This document shows positions 1 to 13,000 of a stretch of 64,000 nucleotides of DNA, in pieces (position 1 is the first letter of the stretch; the number at the start of each line of letters is the position of its first letter). Below the pieces are notes generated by a model. It saw nothing but the letters and a program-made list of their open reading frames with translations, did no database searches and was not told where the DNA came from. The stretch is from positions 10,971,995-11,035,994 of the forward strand of contig WMCF01000024.1 of NCBI GenBank assembly GCA_009792885.1, read 5' to 3'. The translations under genes and the position numbers were made by a program. This DNA is from Eremophila alpestris peregrina. Lineage: Eukaryota; Chordata; Aves; Passeriformes; Alaudidae.

Positions 1-526
1 CTACTTTAGTTCCTAACTTGCATCAGTTGGCACATAATGAGATCAAGTGAGAGCTCAGCCTTAAGCTGTCTGTCTGTCAGCATATTATCTGTTCTGCCAT
101 GGAATAGGAGCCAGCAGAGCAGCTTGGATAAATCAGCTTTTGCAGTTGTCATTTCCTGCTATGTGGGGACTTTATGGTAGAAATACACTGTCTAGATTAG
201 GCATGGATTGATAGCTGTGCTCTCCAGGAATGATGAAGAAATATCAGAGATGATCATTATCCACAGAGGCAGCTTCTTCCAGCCAATCACTGCTTCACCT
301 TCCATGGGAATAACTTTTCTCCATCTCCTTCCACTGAGCTGAGCTCGTGTGAGAAGCAGTGAAAAATTCCATCTGTGAGTGCCTTTGTACTGAGCTGAGC
401 AGCTGCAGGAACAGAATCCCTGAAAGCTCTGCAGAGGCTGGACACAGTTCCTTACCAGCTTTAAGGGAACAAGAAAGCAACATCAGATTTCATTCAGGAG
501 GAAGTAGAAGGAAAGGGCACAAGCAG

Positions 527-542
527 AAAAAAAAAAAAAAAA
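527..542. repeat. poly(A) run of 16
   Basis: An uninterrupted run of 16 A is followed by purine-rich sequence (agagagaataaaa). There is no target-site duplication or gene-like sequence upstream, so it reads as a simple homopolymer rather than the tail of a retroposed gene. Confidence 0.8.
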
Positions 543-913
543 GAGAGAATAAAATTCAGTCTCTGTAAAGAAGAGTGAGATGCTGAATGTGTTGCAGGAC
601 TGGAGCAAAGATTAGAATTGGAATGTAAAATATTGTACACATTTCAGCCCCAGTCTCAATCCCAGTGCATATCAGAGCAAATGGAGGCTGCTGTAATTTA
701 AATGGTGGTTCATTTGCCATGGTTGATTGTGGCAGGAGCACTGCCTGGAGCAGTGAGGAACCCACCAGGTAACACTGACCAGGAATCATGTAAGCCACGG
801 TGTGTGGGCTCTCTTCTGAATTTCCATACCTTTCCTATTACAACACTTCATTCCCTGTAGAAAAGACACAAAAAACCCCCAAAAATGTATTAAAATACAT
901 TTCTCTAAACTTT

Positions 914-937
914 AAAGGCAACTTTAAAGTTGCTTTT
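914..937. repeat. short perfect palindrome / hairpin
   Basis: The core at 918-933 (gcaactttaaagttgc) is its own reverse complement. It extends by three A-T pairs and one G-T wobble to 914 and 937. It could form a cruciform or an RNA hairpin with almost no loop. The missing loop makes a microRNA precursor unlikely. It may be a chance palindrome. Confidence 0.6.
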
Positions 938-3900
938 CTCCTTAACTTTCAATTGGCACTTTCTGGTTTATCTTGATCCACCAGACCAGATCTTGTAATG
1001 TCTCCCTTTCCAGCTGTCCTGCTTTTGAACCCACCTGTCTGCAGAGCTGGAATTAAAGAACTTTTGTTCCTTTGACCTCCTAGTGAAGGCAAGAAAGACC
1101 ACTGACAAGTTTGCCTGCAGTGAAATGTGTTGATGGTGAGGATGTATTTGATTACTAATGCTGTGTATATTTTATTATGCCAATAATTACATGGAAGTCT
1201 GCACTCACCTCTCCATATTCTGTTTTCACACCTCTGGGACCCAGAAATGCTGGATGGACACAGTCCCTCTTCTTCAGAGCACTGGCTCAGGTAAAAACGA
1301 TTCTTACACACAGAGCAGTGACTCCAAGAAAAATCTGATTTCACAGCTGTCCATAAGAATCCTTTGATTTGAAAATGCTGTTTTTCCATATGAGATAACT
1401 GAAGCATGAATATTTCCACCATGATAAAAGATGAATCAGCTTTCCCCAGGAGCATCTCCCAGACCCACTGCAGTCCATCAATCCAGGGCTCTGCTGAGCT
1501 GAGCCTGTCCCTCCTGCCAAAGTGTGATCTGGTTCTGAGATGTGGCATGTGGGCAGTGAGATTAAACCTTCTAACTTATCACTTACAAATTAAGCTGAGA
1601 TTGAACATCAGAGGCATCAAAGTGTTTTTTGCCCGTATCGCAAACTGAAGAGATTTTTTTATACTACTCTGACAAGGCACAAATATAAGAATCAAATCAA
1701 GCAAAAATTCTAAAGAAGTAATGCAAGAAACGAAATCAAATGCTGTAGAAGCTGAAACTTGAAGTGTAGGGATTTGATAGGAGCCTCTTTTGTACTTGTG
1801 TAAGAATGAAATAAATACTATCTGGCAGCATGTGTGGCAATGTGCTGAGAAAAATAGAGAAGGTGCTCTCTAACTCAGGATGATAAGATTCCTGACCCCA
1901 TTTCTTCAAATGCTTGTTGTTCACAGTCCGGGAGCTATTGTTATTTTTGTAATGCAGATGTGAATCAGGTAAAAGTCTTACTTCAATTCATTACTGCATT
2001 TTCAGTGCCCATCTGGGAGCACATTGGAAAGCTGAACTCCCTCCTGAAGGCCCCAATATTGCAGGTTATTCCCCAGGTGTCAGGATTTAAACACAGCCAA
2101 ACGCTGTTGGCTTTAACGCCAAGTAAATGGAAAGACTTCTGACCCCAGTTACCACCTTCATGCTGCTATTGGACTTGATGTGGTCTTCACAGAATTCTTT
2201 CTGGCATCTCTACAGAAGCAGAGCCTACCCATGCATTGCAGTTTGAAGTAGGATTTTTTGTTTGCTACCTAGTTTCCAGTAAGCCTTTGAAAGGAAGGAA
2301 ACACATGGATGCTATATGTAGGAATTATTTCTCTCCAAACAAGGTGCTGTGGACTCAACAAAGCAGCTGTTTAAAGATCACACCAATTTTTGAATGAGGA
2401 AAACAAAACGTGATTTCAGGATCTTTGTGCAAGTCAGCAACATCTGCGTTTAATGCAGCAATCAGGCAGTGCTTTGTTTTTGCAAAAGTGCAGGATTCAG
2501 TTTAAACCTCTGGGATTTCAAACTAATCAAATTAAAGATCAAGCCAGAGACTGATGCTTTAAAGATGGATGCTGATGTATTTTTTTTTTTTTAATAGAAT
2601 GTCATTAGAGTTGGGAGGAAGCAGTGAGACACACTCCCTTGTCATGGTCCCTTTTTTGTAAACCTGCATAGGAGACATTGAAACAATGTTCAGACATTGC
2701 TGAGTAGACTCTTTCAGCAGTTTGGGGGGGATTTGTCAAAATATTGCATTTACCTCTCTGGCAATCAGTAAGCTTGGATGCTCCAAAGGATGAACTTTAG
2801 CAATGGCCACTTTTGCAACTGTATATTCGGCACTAAATAAATGCCAGCACACAGCAAAAATGGATATGGTTTATATAGGAATGGCAGAGATAGCACGTGC
2901 ATGTTTATTATTTTAATTTTCATGCACTTGTGCTCCATTTTCCTATTCCCACCCTACTAAAGATGGTCAAAATGCCATCATGGTGTAAATGAGAAAATGG
3001 ACAAATAAAAAGAACAGTTAAAATAATCTTCAGTTACAGAAACACGTTTCTCAGTTCAGTAGCTGCTTTCATATTAAATGTTCCTTTTATTTGCTTGTTG
3101 TTAAACAACATTTAAATATTGTGAAATATTGTGAGTTGGGAAAAGCAGCATGTTCTTTACACCCATTCTATACTACTAGAACATTACTGCACATAAATCA
3201 AAGAATTCACTTTGCTGGTATTTGGTTTAAGGCTTTTTCTTTCAAGTAAAAGAAACATCTTAAGCAAGCTGCTTGCCACCTACAGAAGAGTGTGTAATAT
3301 GTAAAGGTTGCATTGAAAATAAATAAAACCTCAAATGCAAACTCATTCAGGCAGTGATTTTTCTCCTCAGAGCATCCCAGCCCCTCGCTGTGCATTCCAA
3401 TATGCAGTCCAAAAATTTATTTCCCAGCCTAGTGCTGGGGATAATTTCAAGCCCATTAGGTCAGACTTGGAGAGGGATTGTTCAGAACTCTTGAAACTCC
3501 TAAGAAAAAAAATTACTATTTTGGTCACACTAAGACTTTTGCCTCTCCCCCTTCCCATCTGTTTTTAAATGTCTGGATGCTCAAATATCCCTGTGGGAAG
3601 GTGCTGAAGGAGCTGCTCATCATCATGTCGTGACGCAGAGGAACAAATGTCTGGGGAATGCTCACTCTGGCACCTGCAGACACCAGGGCAGGGACATTTC
3701 TGAAAGGTTTGGATTCCTCATTCTTTGCTAGTTCCCAAACACAGTTCCAGCTTCTGAAGGTTTTACTTCCAGAATGCAGTTCTAATGAATAGAGTTTAGC
3801 ACCAGCTTTGTAATTAGCTTCCCATGTAATAAATTACTCTGCTGTTTCTAAAATCAGTGGAAGTGGGATGTTATTTTTAATGGGCAGGAAGACATGATCC

Positions 3901-5450
3901 ATGTTTTCTGGTAAGATTCCCAAAGTCTGAAATGGGTTTGTGTTGCTGGAAAACACCAGCATGAATTTTACTTTTTGTCTTAAAATTTAAAAGGAGCAAA
4001 CTTTCTTTTGGGCATTCATCAACGTTTAGGGTTTTTTCAGGTTTTTTCATTCATAACAGTGAAGCAGAATGTTTGGAGGCCATTCTTAAAACTGAAATAA
4101 TGTCAAATAGTAACAATAGAAATGCCATCCAAAGAGGGGAACCTCAGGATTGAGTTATTTTTTTTTAATTATATAGGTTAAATAAGATTCCATATTTGAC
4201 TCAAATACGATAGAATTCACAATTTTATATACATATATCACAGTTGTGACCACAAGTATATAGACACAACTTTCAATCTTGTGCACAGAACTGATCAAAA
4301 CCTTTTCTAAAAAGCCAAGTCCTTTACAGAAAAAACAATTCCCTGAAAACAGGACTGCTCATTTTTTAACTAAATAAATCAAGCTAAAGCAAATGTTGTA
4401 GATATTTATATTTTTATTTGAATGTTGATAATGTTTAAACATTTGCTTTTCAGAAGGTATTTTGGTTCATCCAGCTTTCTGTGTGCTTTTATTTTGGTTT
4501 GTGATCTCTTTGAATATTATTGAATAACTTATTGAATATTAATCTGGAAACCTTTTAATAGCTCCACATCATTAAGATTTTGTGATTTCTCTTGAATTTC
4601 CTTCTTTTTTTTTTCAAAATGCAAAATCAATATTGAGTTCCATTCTAACCCAAAGTAAATATTAACTGGAATTTTTCCATTTTGCCAATAAACTTAATCA
4701 ATGTGTGATATAACCTTGTTAACACATTCAGAATTTAATTTTGTATGTACAACAAACACTACCTTGAGCAGTGGTATTGAGGTTTTTTTGTGCAAGTACT
4801 TTAAGCCTTTGGTTTCCTGGAGGTTGCCCACATATGAATTCAAGTTACAAAATTCTAATAATCACTGAACAAAACTGTGTAAAATCATTTAGATATTATT
4901 TCAGCTGATAGCCACAATTTGATTTAGCAAATACAAAATGCAAACCTAAAATTCCTTTAGGTTCTGACATCTTATCAGTACAAACTCATCCTAGCTTGTG
5001 ATGGCAAGGTTCAGTTTGCTCACAGAATGCATTTTTCTGTTCTGATAATAAACTACTGCTCACTGGAAGGTATTGGAATCTTACAGAGAACCATGAATTT
5101 GAACAGAAGGCAATTTCTATGCTGCTAAATGTGGAATCATAATGTTTTTGCTACATAAACCAAGCTTATTTCACAGCACAGAAAAAATCAAGAGAAAACC
5201 ATGATATATTGAGTCATTGAAGTGAGTCAATCTTTAGGAAAGCCTAAGGTGTTAATTTTAAAAATCTGCCTAAATATTTTCTATGTAGAACTCATTTTTA
5301 TACACAGCTTATAAATGATGGCTGTTCTTTCTCAGAATGAAATTTTCTTTTATTTTAATTCCTGGGTTGTTGGGATGTTTTAAAGCCAGTTCTGCAGCAC
5401 ACAAAGATGGGAAGAAAGGCAAGGAAAGCAGAGCTTTGGTCAGAAAGTTC

Positions 5451-5504
5451 TGTCCAAGATGTGTCACCCAATCTCGGAGATGTCCAAGATGCGTCACCCA
5501 ATCT
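5451..5504. repeat. two-copy tandem duplication, 30-bp period
   Basis: The segment beginning tgtccaagatgtgtcaccca at 5451 recurs at 5481 with one change (gtgtcaccca to gcgtcaccca). Identity continues through 'atct' after the shared block. The near-perfect match suggests a recent local duplication. Two open frames cross it, but neither resembles a known protein. Confidence 0.85.
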
Positions 5505-5813
5505 TTCATTCAAAGCAAACAAAACAGCCAGACCTGCAGAGGGACAATGAATTGGCAGCTGGAAAAGTTGCCTGGAGGCCAACAACAGGGACTAATGATT
5601 GGTGCCATCTCATCCCACTGCTGGTGCCTGTGCAGGAAGTTTCGGCACGAGGAAAGTTCCTTTCCCTGGCGTAGTTTCCCCTCTCGAGTGAGCGGAGTCT
5701 GAAGGCGTGATTAGCAAAGCACATCAAGAAGGGAGCCACACATCTCTTCAGAGGAATCTGTGTGGAGAATAGTCATCAGAGAGCTCACAGAGCCAGCTTT
5801 GTGGGGAAAACAG

Positions 5814-5883
5814 AGAAAAAACAGCATTGGAAAAGAAGGAAAAAACAGCATTGAAAAAGAGGGGAAAAACAGCGTTGAAAAAG
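5814..5883. repeat. purine-rich minisatellite, about 24-bp period, 3 copies
   Basis: Three degenerate units of about 24 bp share the core gaaaaaacagcattg, at about 5815, 5839 and 5863. The unit is strongly purine-biased on the plus strand. Because the period is a multiple of three, all frames stay open and give a repeated Lys-Asn-Ser-Ile-type peptide on plus and a Phe/Ser-rich one on minus. I read these frames as a by-product of the repeat and not as a gene. Confidence 0.8.
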
Positions 5884-5904
5884 TTCCTCCTGTTGAAAGC
5901 ATTG

Positions 5905-7315
5905 AGTCTGAGTACCTGGGGTTTTCAGCTCGCTCAAACTACACCCTGTGAAAAACACACAAGAGCAGCTGGTTTCAAGCAGATTTTCTCCATCAGGAGA
6001 AAATCAGGAAGATTTAACTCCTTAGCAAGGCAGTGCAGAACATGACTGTCCCATTCCACATAAATTTGGATCAGGGATATCAACAATGGGTGGAACACCT
6101 GACCCAGGCTCATGCCAGAACAAAGCTCCTTTCCTGAAAAGGAAAAGGTTTCACTCCCATGGATCAGGAATTCTTTCAGGGTAAATGTGATGAGACAAGC
6201 AGTGAGATTCTTTTTCATTTGCAGAGACATAGCAGTGAGATACCTATATATTTTCAGACAAATGGTGACTTGTAGAAATACTCTGCTCTCCTTGTGCCCT
6301 ATTTCTTGTTTGCCTTTGAAACAGTGGATCCCAAGACTGAGGTCAGCAGAGCAGAGAAAGTGGCTGCCTGTGGCAGAATTTGGCCCACAAGATGAGATTT
6401 CCATTTTCATCTCCTGTGGTAGAGAGAAAGGTAGACATTAACTCAAATCTATAACTTCAGTTGTGGGGTAAAACCCCTTGTTATTAATTTTGTTGTTTTA
6501 CAAATGTTTTGAATTAAATGAGATTACAGGAAAAAGAAATCCACTCTAATTCAATCAAATTAAATGTAATTAGATTTTGTATTAATTTTTTCAGTGTCAA
6601 ATTTATTACCTTTAGGAGGATTTGTAATATAGTATAAATTGTAGCTCATAATAAGAGGTTGGAGTAACAGTGAAATGAGTTCTTATTTTATTAGACTTTA
6701 TAATTATGAGAGTGATTAATTTCTTCTTTAAAAAGATTTGTTCTCTTACTTGACAAGTCAGTGTTTATGAACAAAACTTTTAAATTTAGTTACCAGCACA
6801 CCACTCTCAAAATCAATAAACGCAGATTTTTATTATGAACAAATAGTATTTGTGCTATTTTTAGCCTTATGACACAGAAAAGAAAGAGAAAATTGAGATT
6901 GGTTTGCTCCTTTCTGCTTCATTGGATGAAGAAGAAATTCTGCCTGGTCCCAAGTGCATTAACCAGCACACAAATTCCATTTGTTAGGAAAATCTTCCTT
7001 TAGTAGAAAAATTTTTAGGATGCATGCTAAAGCCAGAAACAGATACAGTGTCTGCATTTGCTGTATTTGTGTTGTTGATGGGACAAGGTTCAGCTTCTGT
7101 GCTGGAGCTGCTGCTCAGCTGAAATGCAGGGATGGTCCAAGCCCTCATTCCAAAGCTTCATTTCAGTTCAAACAAATTTAGGCCATTTCACATCGTAACA
7201 GCAGCTTGTGTGATGTTGTTCTTAGTCTGCCCCAATAAATACAACTTTGCTGTGCTGGAGGTGAGCTGGGGATTGTGTCAGACCTCTCCTGCCTCGACTG
7301 AATAGTCCTTGTTCC
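5905..7315. other. non-coding stretch, no gene recognised
   Basis: A 158-codon minus-strand frame (5934-6410) and a 109-codon plus-strand frame (6112-6441) overlap, and neither has a recognisable domain. The rest, especially 6470-6900, is AT-rich with frequent stops in all frames. An AATAAA at about 7231 has no LTR or transcript context I can support. Confidence 0.55.
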
Positions 7316-7352
7316 TTCTTCTCCTCCTCCTCCTCCTCCACCACCACCACCA
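7316..7352. repeat. compound trinucleotide microsatellite (TCC)n(ACC)n
   Basis: About six TCC units run directly into about four ACC units. The tract is pure pyrimidine in its first half and is likely polymorphic in length. Nothing nearby indicates that it is translated. Confidence 0.9.
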
Positions 7353-9615
7353 AGTGGTCTTTCTTCTCCTATTACCGAGCATTCTTTGTTTTCTCAACCC
7401 ACACCTTACCTGTGCTGTCCCCTCCCATTTTTGAGGACTGTGGAAGACCTTTCAGGATGCTCCAGACCCTGCAGTGAATCAGAGCCTCTGCCTTTCATTT
7501 CTTCTGCTGCTTCTCCTGCACAATCTGACCTTTGCCATAACTTCAACATTCCATTTTCCAGCTTTTAGGGAGATGCTGACCACTGCTTGTTGAACTCAGG
7601 TTATCAGAGAGTGTGGATTTCCAGTGGGGACTTTGGCTTATTTCTAGAACAGGAATGAATATTTTTACCAGTTTTCCCTTGTAGAGTCCTTAACTTGCCG
7701 TAAAATACTCTCAAGATTGGATTCATCAGCTCTTGCCAGGCCACAAATTACTGCAGATGAATAATAGATGTTCCCCACTCTCAGGTTTGCCTCCCTTGCC
7801 TCAGCCTGGCCCTGCTTCCAAGTGGCTGCTGAGCCTCCTCAGCTGCTGATGAAAAGCAAACAGCCACCAAGGTGCTGTGAGTGGCACAAATTCATCATCC
7901 ATTCCTCCATTCCAGGGATGCCTTGCATTTTTGAAACTATTTTCATTCCTTTTGGAGCCTGGAGACTGCTGAAGTAATAATAGCTTACCCTAGGAGCAGA
8001 TTTCTTAGTAAACACTATACCTCTGTGAAAAAATAGCTATTATTGTGTTCGAAAAGAAGCAAAGAAGACAGATTTATTGGATTTGCTTTTTCTGGGTTTT
8101 TTTTTTTTTCCCAGTTGATTGGTTAGAGGTTTTTTGGGTTTGTTTTTGTTCCGTTTTTTAATTCCAAATACTTGTTTCTTCATTAAAAATAAATAGAATT
8201 TGGGGGGGCATTTTAATCCACCCATTCCAGCATAAATGAATGTGATTCTGGGTAACTGTCATTGTCATTTTAGATGTTTTTTTGTTAACTAGATGCCTCA
8301 TAACACAGCTTGCATCTCTGTATCTCACAAGCCAAAATTACAGTCTACTGAGCAGAACTCTCACCTTGTTTTAAAAGTCACAGATCATGGTAAGGAGGAA
8401 ACTCAAAGCTTATTTTGGAGCTCCTGTCTGTATCCTCCCAGTAGCTGAAAGGGCTCACTGTCAGTAGCAACTGGAGATCTAAGAAAAGAGTTTCTATTTT
8501 GATACCTCCACAGCTGAACACAGATCTGGGAATTTTATGCTTTGGGGATACTTATGCTACATGTAAAAATAGGTGAAACTGAATCAATATTATGGAAAAA
8601 AATGACATTTTGTCTATAAATATTAGTGAAAGAGTTTAAATGTTTGGTTTCACACTGCTCAAGCTAGTCCATGCAGTCTCAAAAACCAGTGTAGAAGAGA
8701 CTGATGGCACAAAAAGTAATCAATGCATTTTAGGCATCCATAATCGTGTTCCTCTTTTCACCTAATTGGTCAACTCCAAGTTTCTTCCCCAAACTTCAGT
8801 ATTGACCTGCAAAGGGAGAGGCACCAGTCCTGCAGTGACATTAGTGCAATAAATAACAATTGGTATCACTAGCAAGTGACAGATCATTGCTGCACAGCTC
8901 GTGGTGCTCTGCATGTTCAGCCCTTCAGGACACAAATATAACAGCAGCTCATCAATAGCTATAATTGATAAGGCTTCATACAGATTCCAGTTAAAAATCA
9001 GCAAGGATTTGTCAGCAATTAAGTACTCTGGATTTACTGATGAAGAGACTCTGTGATGGTGATACCAGAAGTGTTACCTGGATCAATTCTCTTTGTTTGC
9101 TAAACTGGGTGATAAGGTCACCATAAGCAAAAAAAATATATGTTTGGAATTACATTTTTCTTGATAAGAAATGCAAGTTATTTCTCTCTCTTCTTCTTGC
9201 AATAAGGTGTTCACAACCAGGCTACTGATCTCCTGGATGTCTGTGGATGTCTGAGTGAGCAGATAAAAAGCCCTGCCAGTGTGATGCTATGTAGGTCTTA
9301 ATTATAAAATGCTTTTCACACCTCTGATCAGCTGGGAGAATTATTATATTAAGTGTAATTACTACAAGTATTCCACACCAAAGCCCCATAATCTTGCTAA
9401 TTCAATAAAACCCCTTTTTGTATGAACCAGCTCCAAGTGATCTTCTGCACAGACCTATTCATAGTTACAAAAAAGAAGCAGAGAAGGTATTGTAAAAAAA
9501 ACTATAGATAAAAAAGGAGAGAAGGTACAGAGAAAGTAACTTCCTTTGCTTGTAGTTTGATTATTTTGAAAACCTAGAAAAATATTTAGGTGGCCTAAAT
9601 GTTGAGAAGTCTCGG

Positions 9616-9655
9616 GAATCTTGGATCCTTTTGAAGAATCTTCAATCCTTTTGAT
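9616..9655. repeat. 20-bp tandem duplication
   Basis: Two adjacent 20-bp units begin with gaatctt and share tccttttga. They differ at about two central positions (gga versus caa). This is a local slippage-type duplication with no other visible function. Confidence 0.75.
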
Positions 9656-9943
9656 TTTGAAGACAATGTGTATTTTCTTCCTATTGGTCATTATTATTTT
9701 AGGAGAATGTTGGAGACCTATTACAGCTGGAGTTGTGAGTTATTGCAAGATTAGAGAAACATGCATATTTTGGATATTTAATGGAGAACCAAAAAAGATG
9801 AATTAAATTACAGGGCTTCTTGTGAGTTCTTGTCCATCAACCCAGAAAATAATTTCAACCTGTCAGGGAAAAATGAAAACTGGAGTCCTACCCAACAAGG
9901 TGCAAAATTGTTGCTTAATGTAATAGTAAATAAGCTTATTTTG

Positions 9944-10001
9944 CTCTGTTATTCAGGATGACTGATTTGCACTGCTATTTAGGATGATTGGTTTCAGTGC
10001 A
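9944..10001. repeat. degenerate direct repeat, about 25-29 bp
   Basis: The motif 'ttcaggatgactgatttgca' recurs downstream as 'tttaggatgattggtttcag', each followed by the same short context (ctgcta / tgcaaat). The divergence suggests an old tandem duplication. Confidence 0.5.
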
Positions 10002-13000
10002 AATGAAATATATTTCAATTTCAGAAAAAAAACCCAATCTAAGTGTATGTTAGGTCCTTTATGCAGATAAGATATCCGGATGAATACATGGGTGCAGTGC
10101 TCCTCAGTCATAACTTCCTACTGCTCCCCAGTTTGGGAAGTGGAACTGAAACAGAGAGACTTCCACTGAACTTGTTCCTGGGAAAGCAATTTTCTAACAG
10201 AAAATGCAGATTTCACAGAATCAGTTATGGATTTCTGGGGTTGTTTCCAAGGGAGGATTTTTTTTTTTAAACTGAAAAAGCAGACTGCACAGAAACAGGG
10301 AGGTTTTTGGTTTTGTTCAGAATGCATGATGGCTGATATTTGCAGGAGTACTCAAGGAGCTCATTCCCTGAAGTGTTTTCATTTTCTTTGCAGCAAGACA
10401 AAAAACTGGGATACTGGGAAGGCAGCACAATCCTCACCTGGCCAGGTGGACCAGAGAATTATCCAGTTAACTGACCAACCATATTCAAACAGGCTATTCC
10501 ACTCCACTAGGAATTCCAGCAATCCCAGAGGTTTAACTGAATGGAAATGCAGCCACTCAGCAGCCTGTGCTCTCCCTGGTTGTATTCCTGCTGTTTACTG
10601 CCAGGACTTTGGCACCTGATTGCTTCTGCAGCAAAGCTGGCCTTGATGCAGTGGGAGAAGCAGAACATGGATTGGCAAATTTAATAAGAGTTCAAGCTCA
10701 GCCATCTCTCCTTTCCCTGCCCACACAATCCCTGGCACCTGCTGCCTGCAGTCTGTCCCTGATTCCTCTTTCTCCCCGGCACAGGAACACTTTGGGTGTT
10801 AGCAGGCAGCAGAGTGAACTGTCCCAGCTGTCAGGACCCCCAAACTCATATTGACAATTTGTGCTCCACTGATCAAATTCACGTGTTTCAAACTCATGTG
10901 TCTCAAACCCTGCTATCTAAACAGAGCTTCCCATCTTGTCCCTCACGTCATTGTCCAGAGAGTTGGACTGTGTCTTGTTATGTGTTAATTTCATTTGAGA
11001 ACACTCAGGTATGTATCTTAGAAAGAGTAGAGCTTAAACCTTTTGATTTCTTAGAGAAGTTTTGATTTCATCTCTCATCTCCAGCTTTACAGTGCCTTCC
11101 CATCATCAGTATAAAACTTCAAATAACAAAAAGGGTGGAAGCATCTGGGCTTCCAGGAATTCCCCAGGAATTTCGAATGTGCTGAGTGATTTAGATCACT
11201 GACTCCACCAGTCTCCGAGGAACGTCTCTTGGGCAATTACACTGCCCTAATCCCTGCAGCTAAGAAGTGTCTTTGTTCCTTTCATGTTTTCGTCGAATAC
11301 CACTGCAAAATACAAGCAGGCAGTGAGAAGACACACTGCTGTAGCCTCTGCCTCCTCCAGAAGGGAATGTTTCCCCTGATCAAATGAGGAGTTCTGATAG
11401 TTGTGGTGTCTGATTCTCTCCCCTTACCCTGGGTGACCTGCAGTACAACCCTGCTCACCCAGGGCATTTGGGGCTGTGGGAAGGATAAAAGAATGTGCCA
11501 AACACAGGATGGGCAGCTGTGCAAGGGAAAATACAGGAAGGAATTCCTTTTTGCAGAGGATCTTAAAATTCTGCCCAAGATTTATTTCACCTCTGTATAA
11601 AGCAGAGTTTCCCTGATGGTCTCCTCTGGTGAGGAGTCACGACCTGGTTTCCCTGCCATACATCTCTAGAGACACATAACAGAATTTTACCTTTGGATGT
11701 GGTGCCAAGGAGCAGGCTAATCTTAGGGAAAAAGAACTACATGAGACCATATTTTTGCTAATGAAGAGTTTACTTGCATGTCTTCTCTTGAAAAGTTTTC
11801 GTTTGAATCCATTCTGTTTTTCTCAGTAATTTCAACACCAGTATTTCTTGTAAGTAGAACTGAAGGATTTTATATTCCCTTCCATGAGGAAAGGCATGTG
11901 CTGCCACTTCAGGTGACAACCTGGCACACCACTGAGGCTGACAGAGGTCTGATCTTTCCTCCTTCCCTCAGCCTTCAGTTTTACCTGCTAACTCAATTTG
12001 GTAACTTTCTAATTTGAGTGCCCACAATGAAGGAGTTTTTGCAGTGCTTGATGTAGGTATGTAACAGTACAAATGTTTCCAACATTCATGCCAGAACTGA
12101 AATTCCTCATTTGTTGCATCCCAGACCCTCCAGTCAAGTGAGATGAACTCAGACACAACCCAGAGAACAGACCTGTAAGAGAGACATGAAGAACTAGAGC
12201 TGAATTAGTTTCTATCTTCTCTTGATGGCTGTTGAAATCCAGCCAGGCAGGAACAGAATCAATTTCCAAAGTCCTGGGACTTAGAAATGTTTGAGTCTTT
12301 GTTGCAAAGTGGTCAATTTCTGGAAAAAAAAAAATCCTGAAAGACTTTTCTCAAACTTACATCCTTTTTTTTTCAATCTGTATTTAACAGGTATTTAACA
12401 GATTAATTTTATACAGGACCTGAGCAGGTAACAGTCACATTTAACCACTTTTGATGCAATTTCTCTAGGAATGAAACTGTACAGTCCTGGCTCCCCATAC
12501 TCACCATAAGTCTACCTGGGAGCTGAACTCATTTTCCTGACTAACTGCAGGTGAGCAAGGGAGTTCTTGAGAGCCACAAGGCTTTAGTTTACTAATTTAT
12601 TTTACACAGTTTACTAATTGGGGAGATGAAGTACCACAAAGCTACAGTGCCATCATTTTTGTCAGTCTGTAATTAATTTCTTGTTTCCACAGACAATGGT
12701 ACCATATTTAATTTTTAGTAGCTCTTTAATTCTTTGTGACCCTAAGAATTTTCTCTCTGTTAACAATACACTGTAGTTTATTTCTGTTGATTTCTGAGAC
12801 ATTGTTCAGTTTCCTGTTTTGTAATAGAATTCTATTAATTTATCCCTTATTTATACAGAACTCATTATTTTTCTTCATTCTTCATCTTTGTTTAGTTCTT
12901 GTAAATATATTTTTCCTGCATATTTTTCCCATTTGATATTACATTCTATACTTTTATGCAAATGACATGACATTTTTCCTTTCCTGACTCTGAATTACTG

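Larger units (their letters stand above)
1..5450. other. AT-rich non-coding stretch, no gene recognised
   Basis: No exon, RNA gene or transposon could be supported here. The longest open frame in the whole window, 199 codons on the minus strand at 949-1548, lies here. Its translation has no domain, repeat or signal I recognise, and two forward frames overlap it. Homopolymer runs include 16 A at 527-542 and 13 T at 2580-2592. A palindrome at 914-937 is listed separately. The rest is unremarkable AT-rich sequence typical of vertebrate intergenic or intronic DNA. Confidence 0.6.

Noticed and set aside
914..937. MicroRNA precursor at the palindrome
   Set aside because: A 24-bp palindrome with no loop is far shorter than a precursor hairpin of about 60 nt or more.
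949..1548. Longest open frame in the window, 199 codons, minus strand
   Set aside because: No recognisable domain, overlapped by plus-strand frames at 1158-1367 and 1406-1648, and no splice or promoter context. A length like this can occur by chance in 64 kb.
10200..10260. Possible CR1 3' end ('ttcacagaatcagttatgga')
   Set aside because: After the first 10 bases it does not follow the CR1 consensus.
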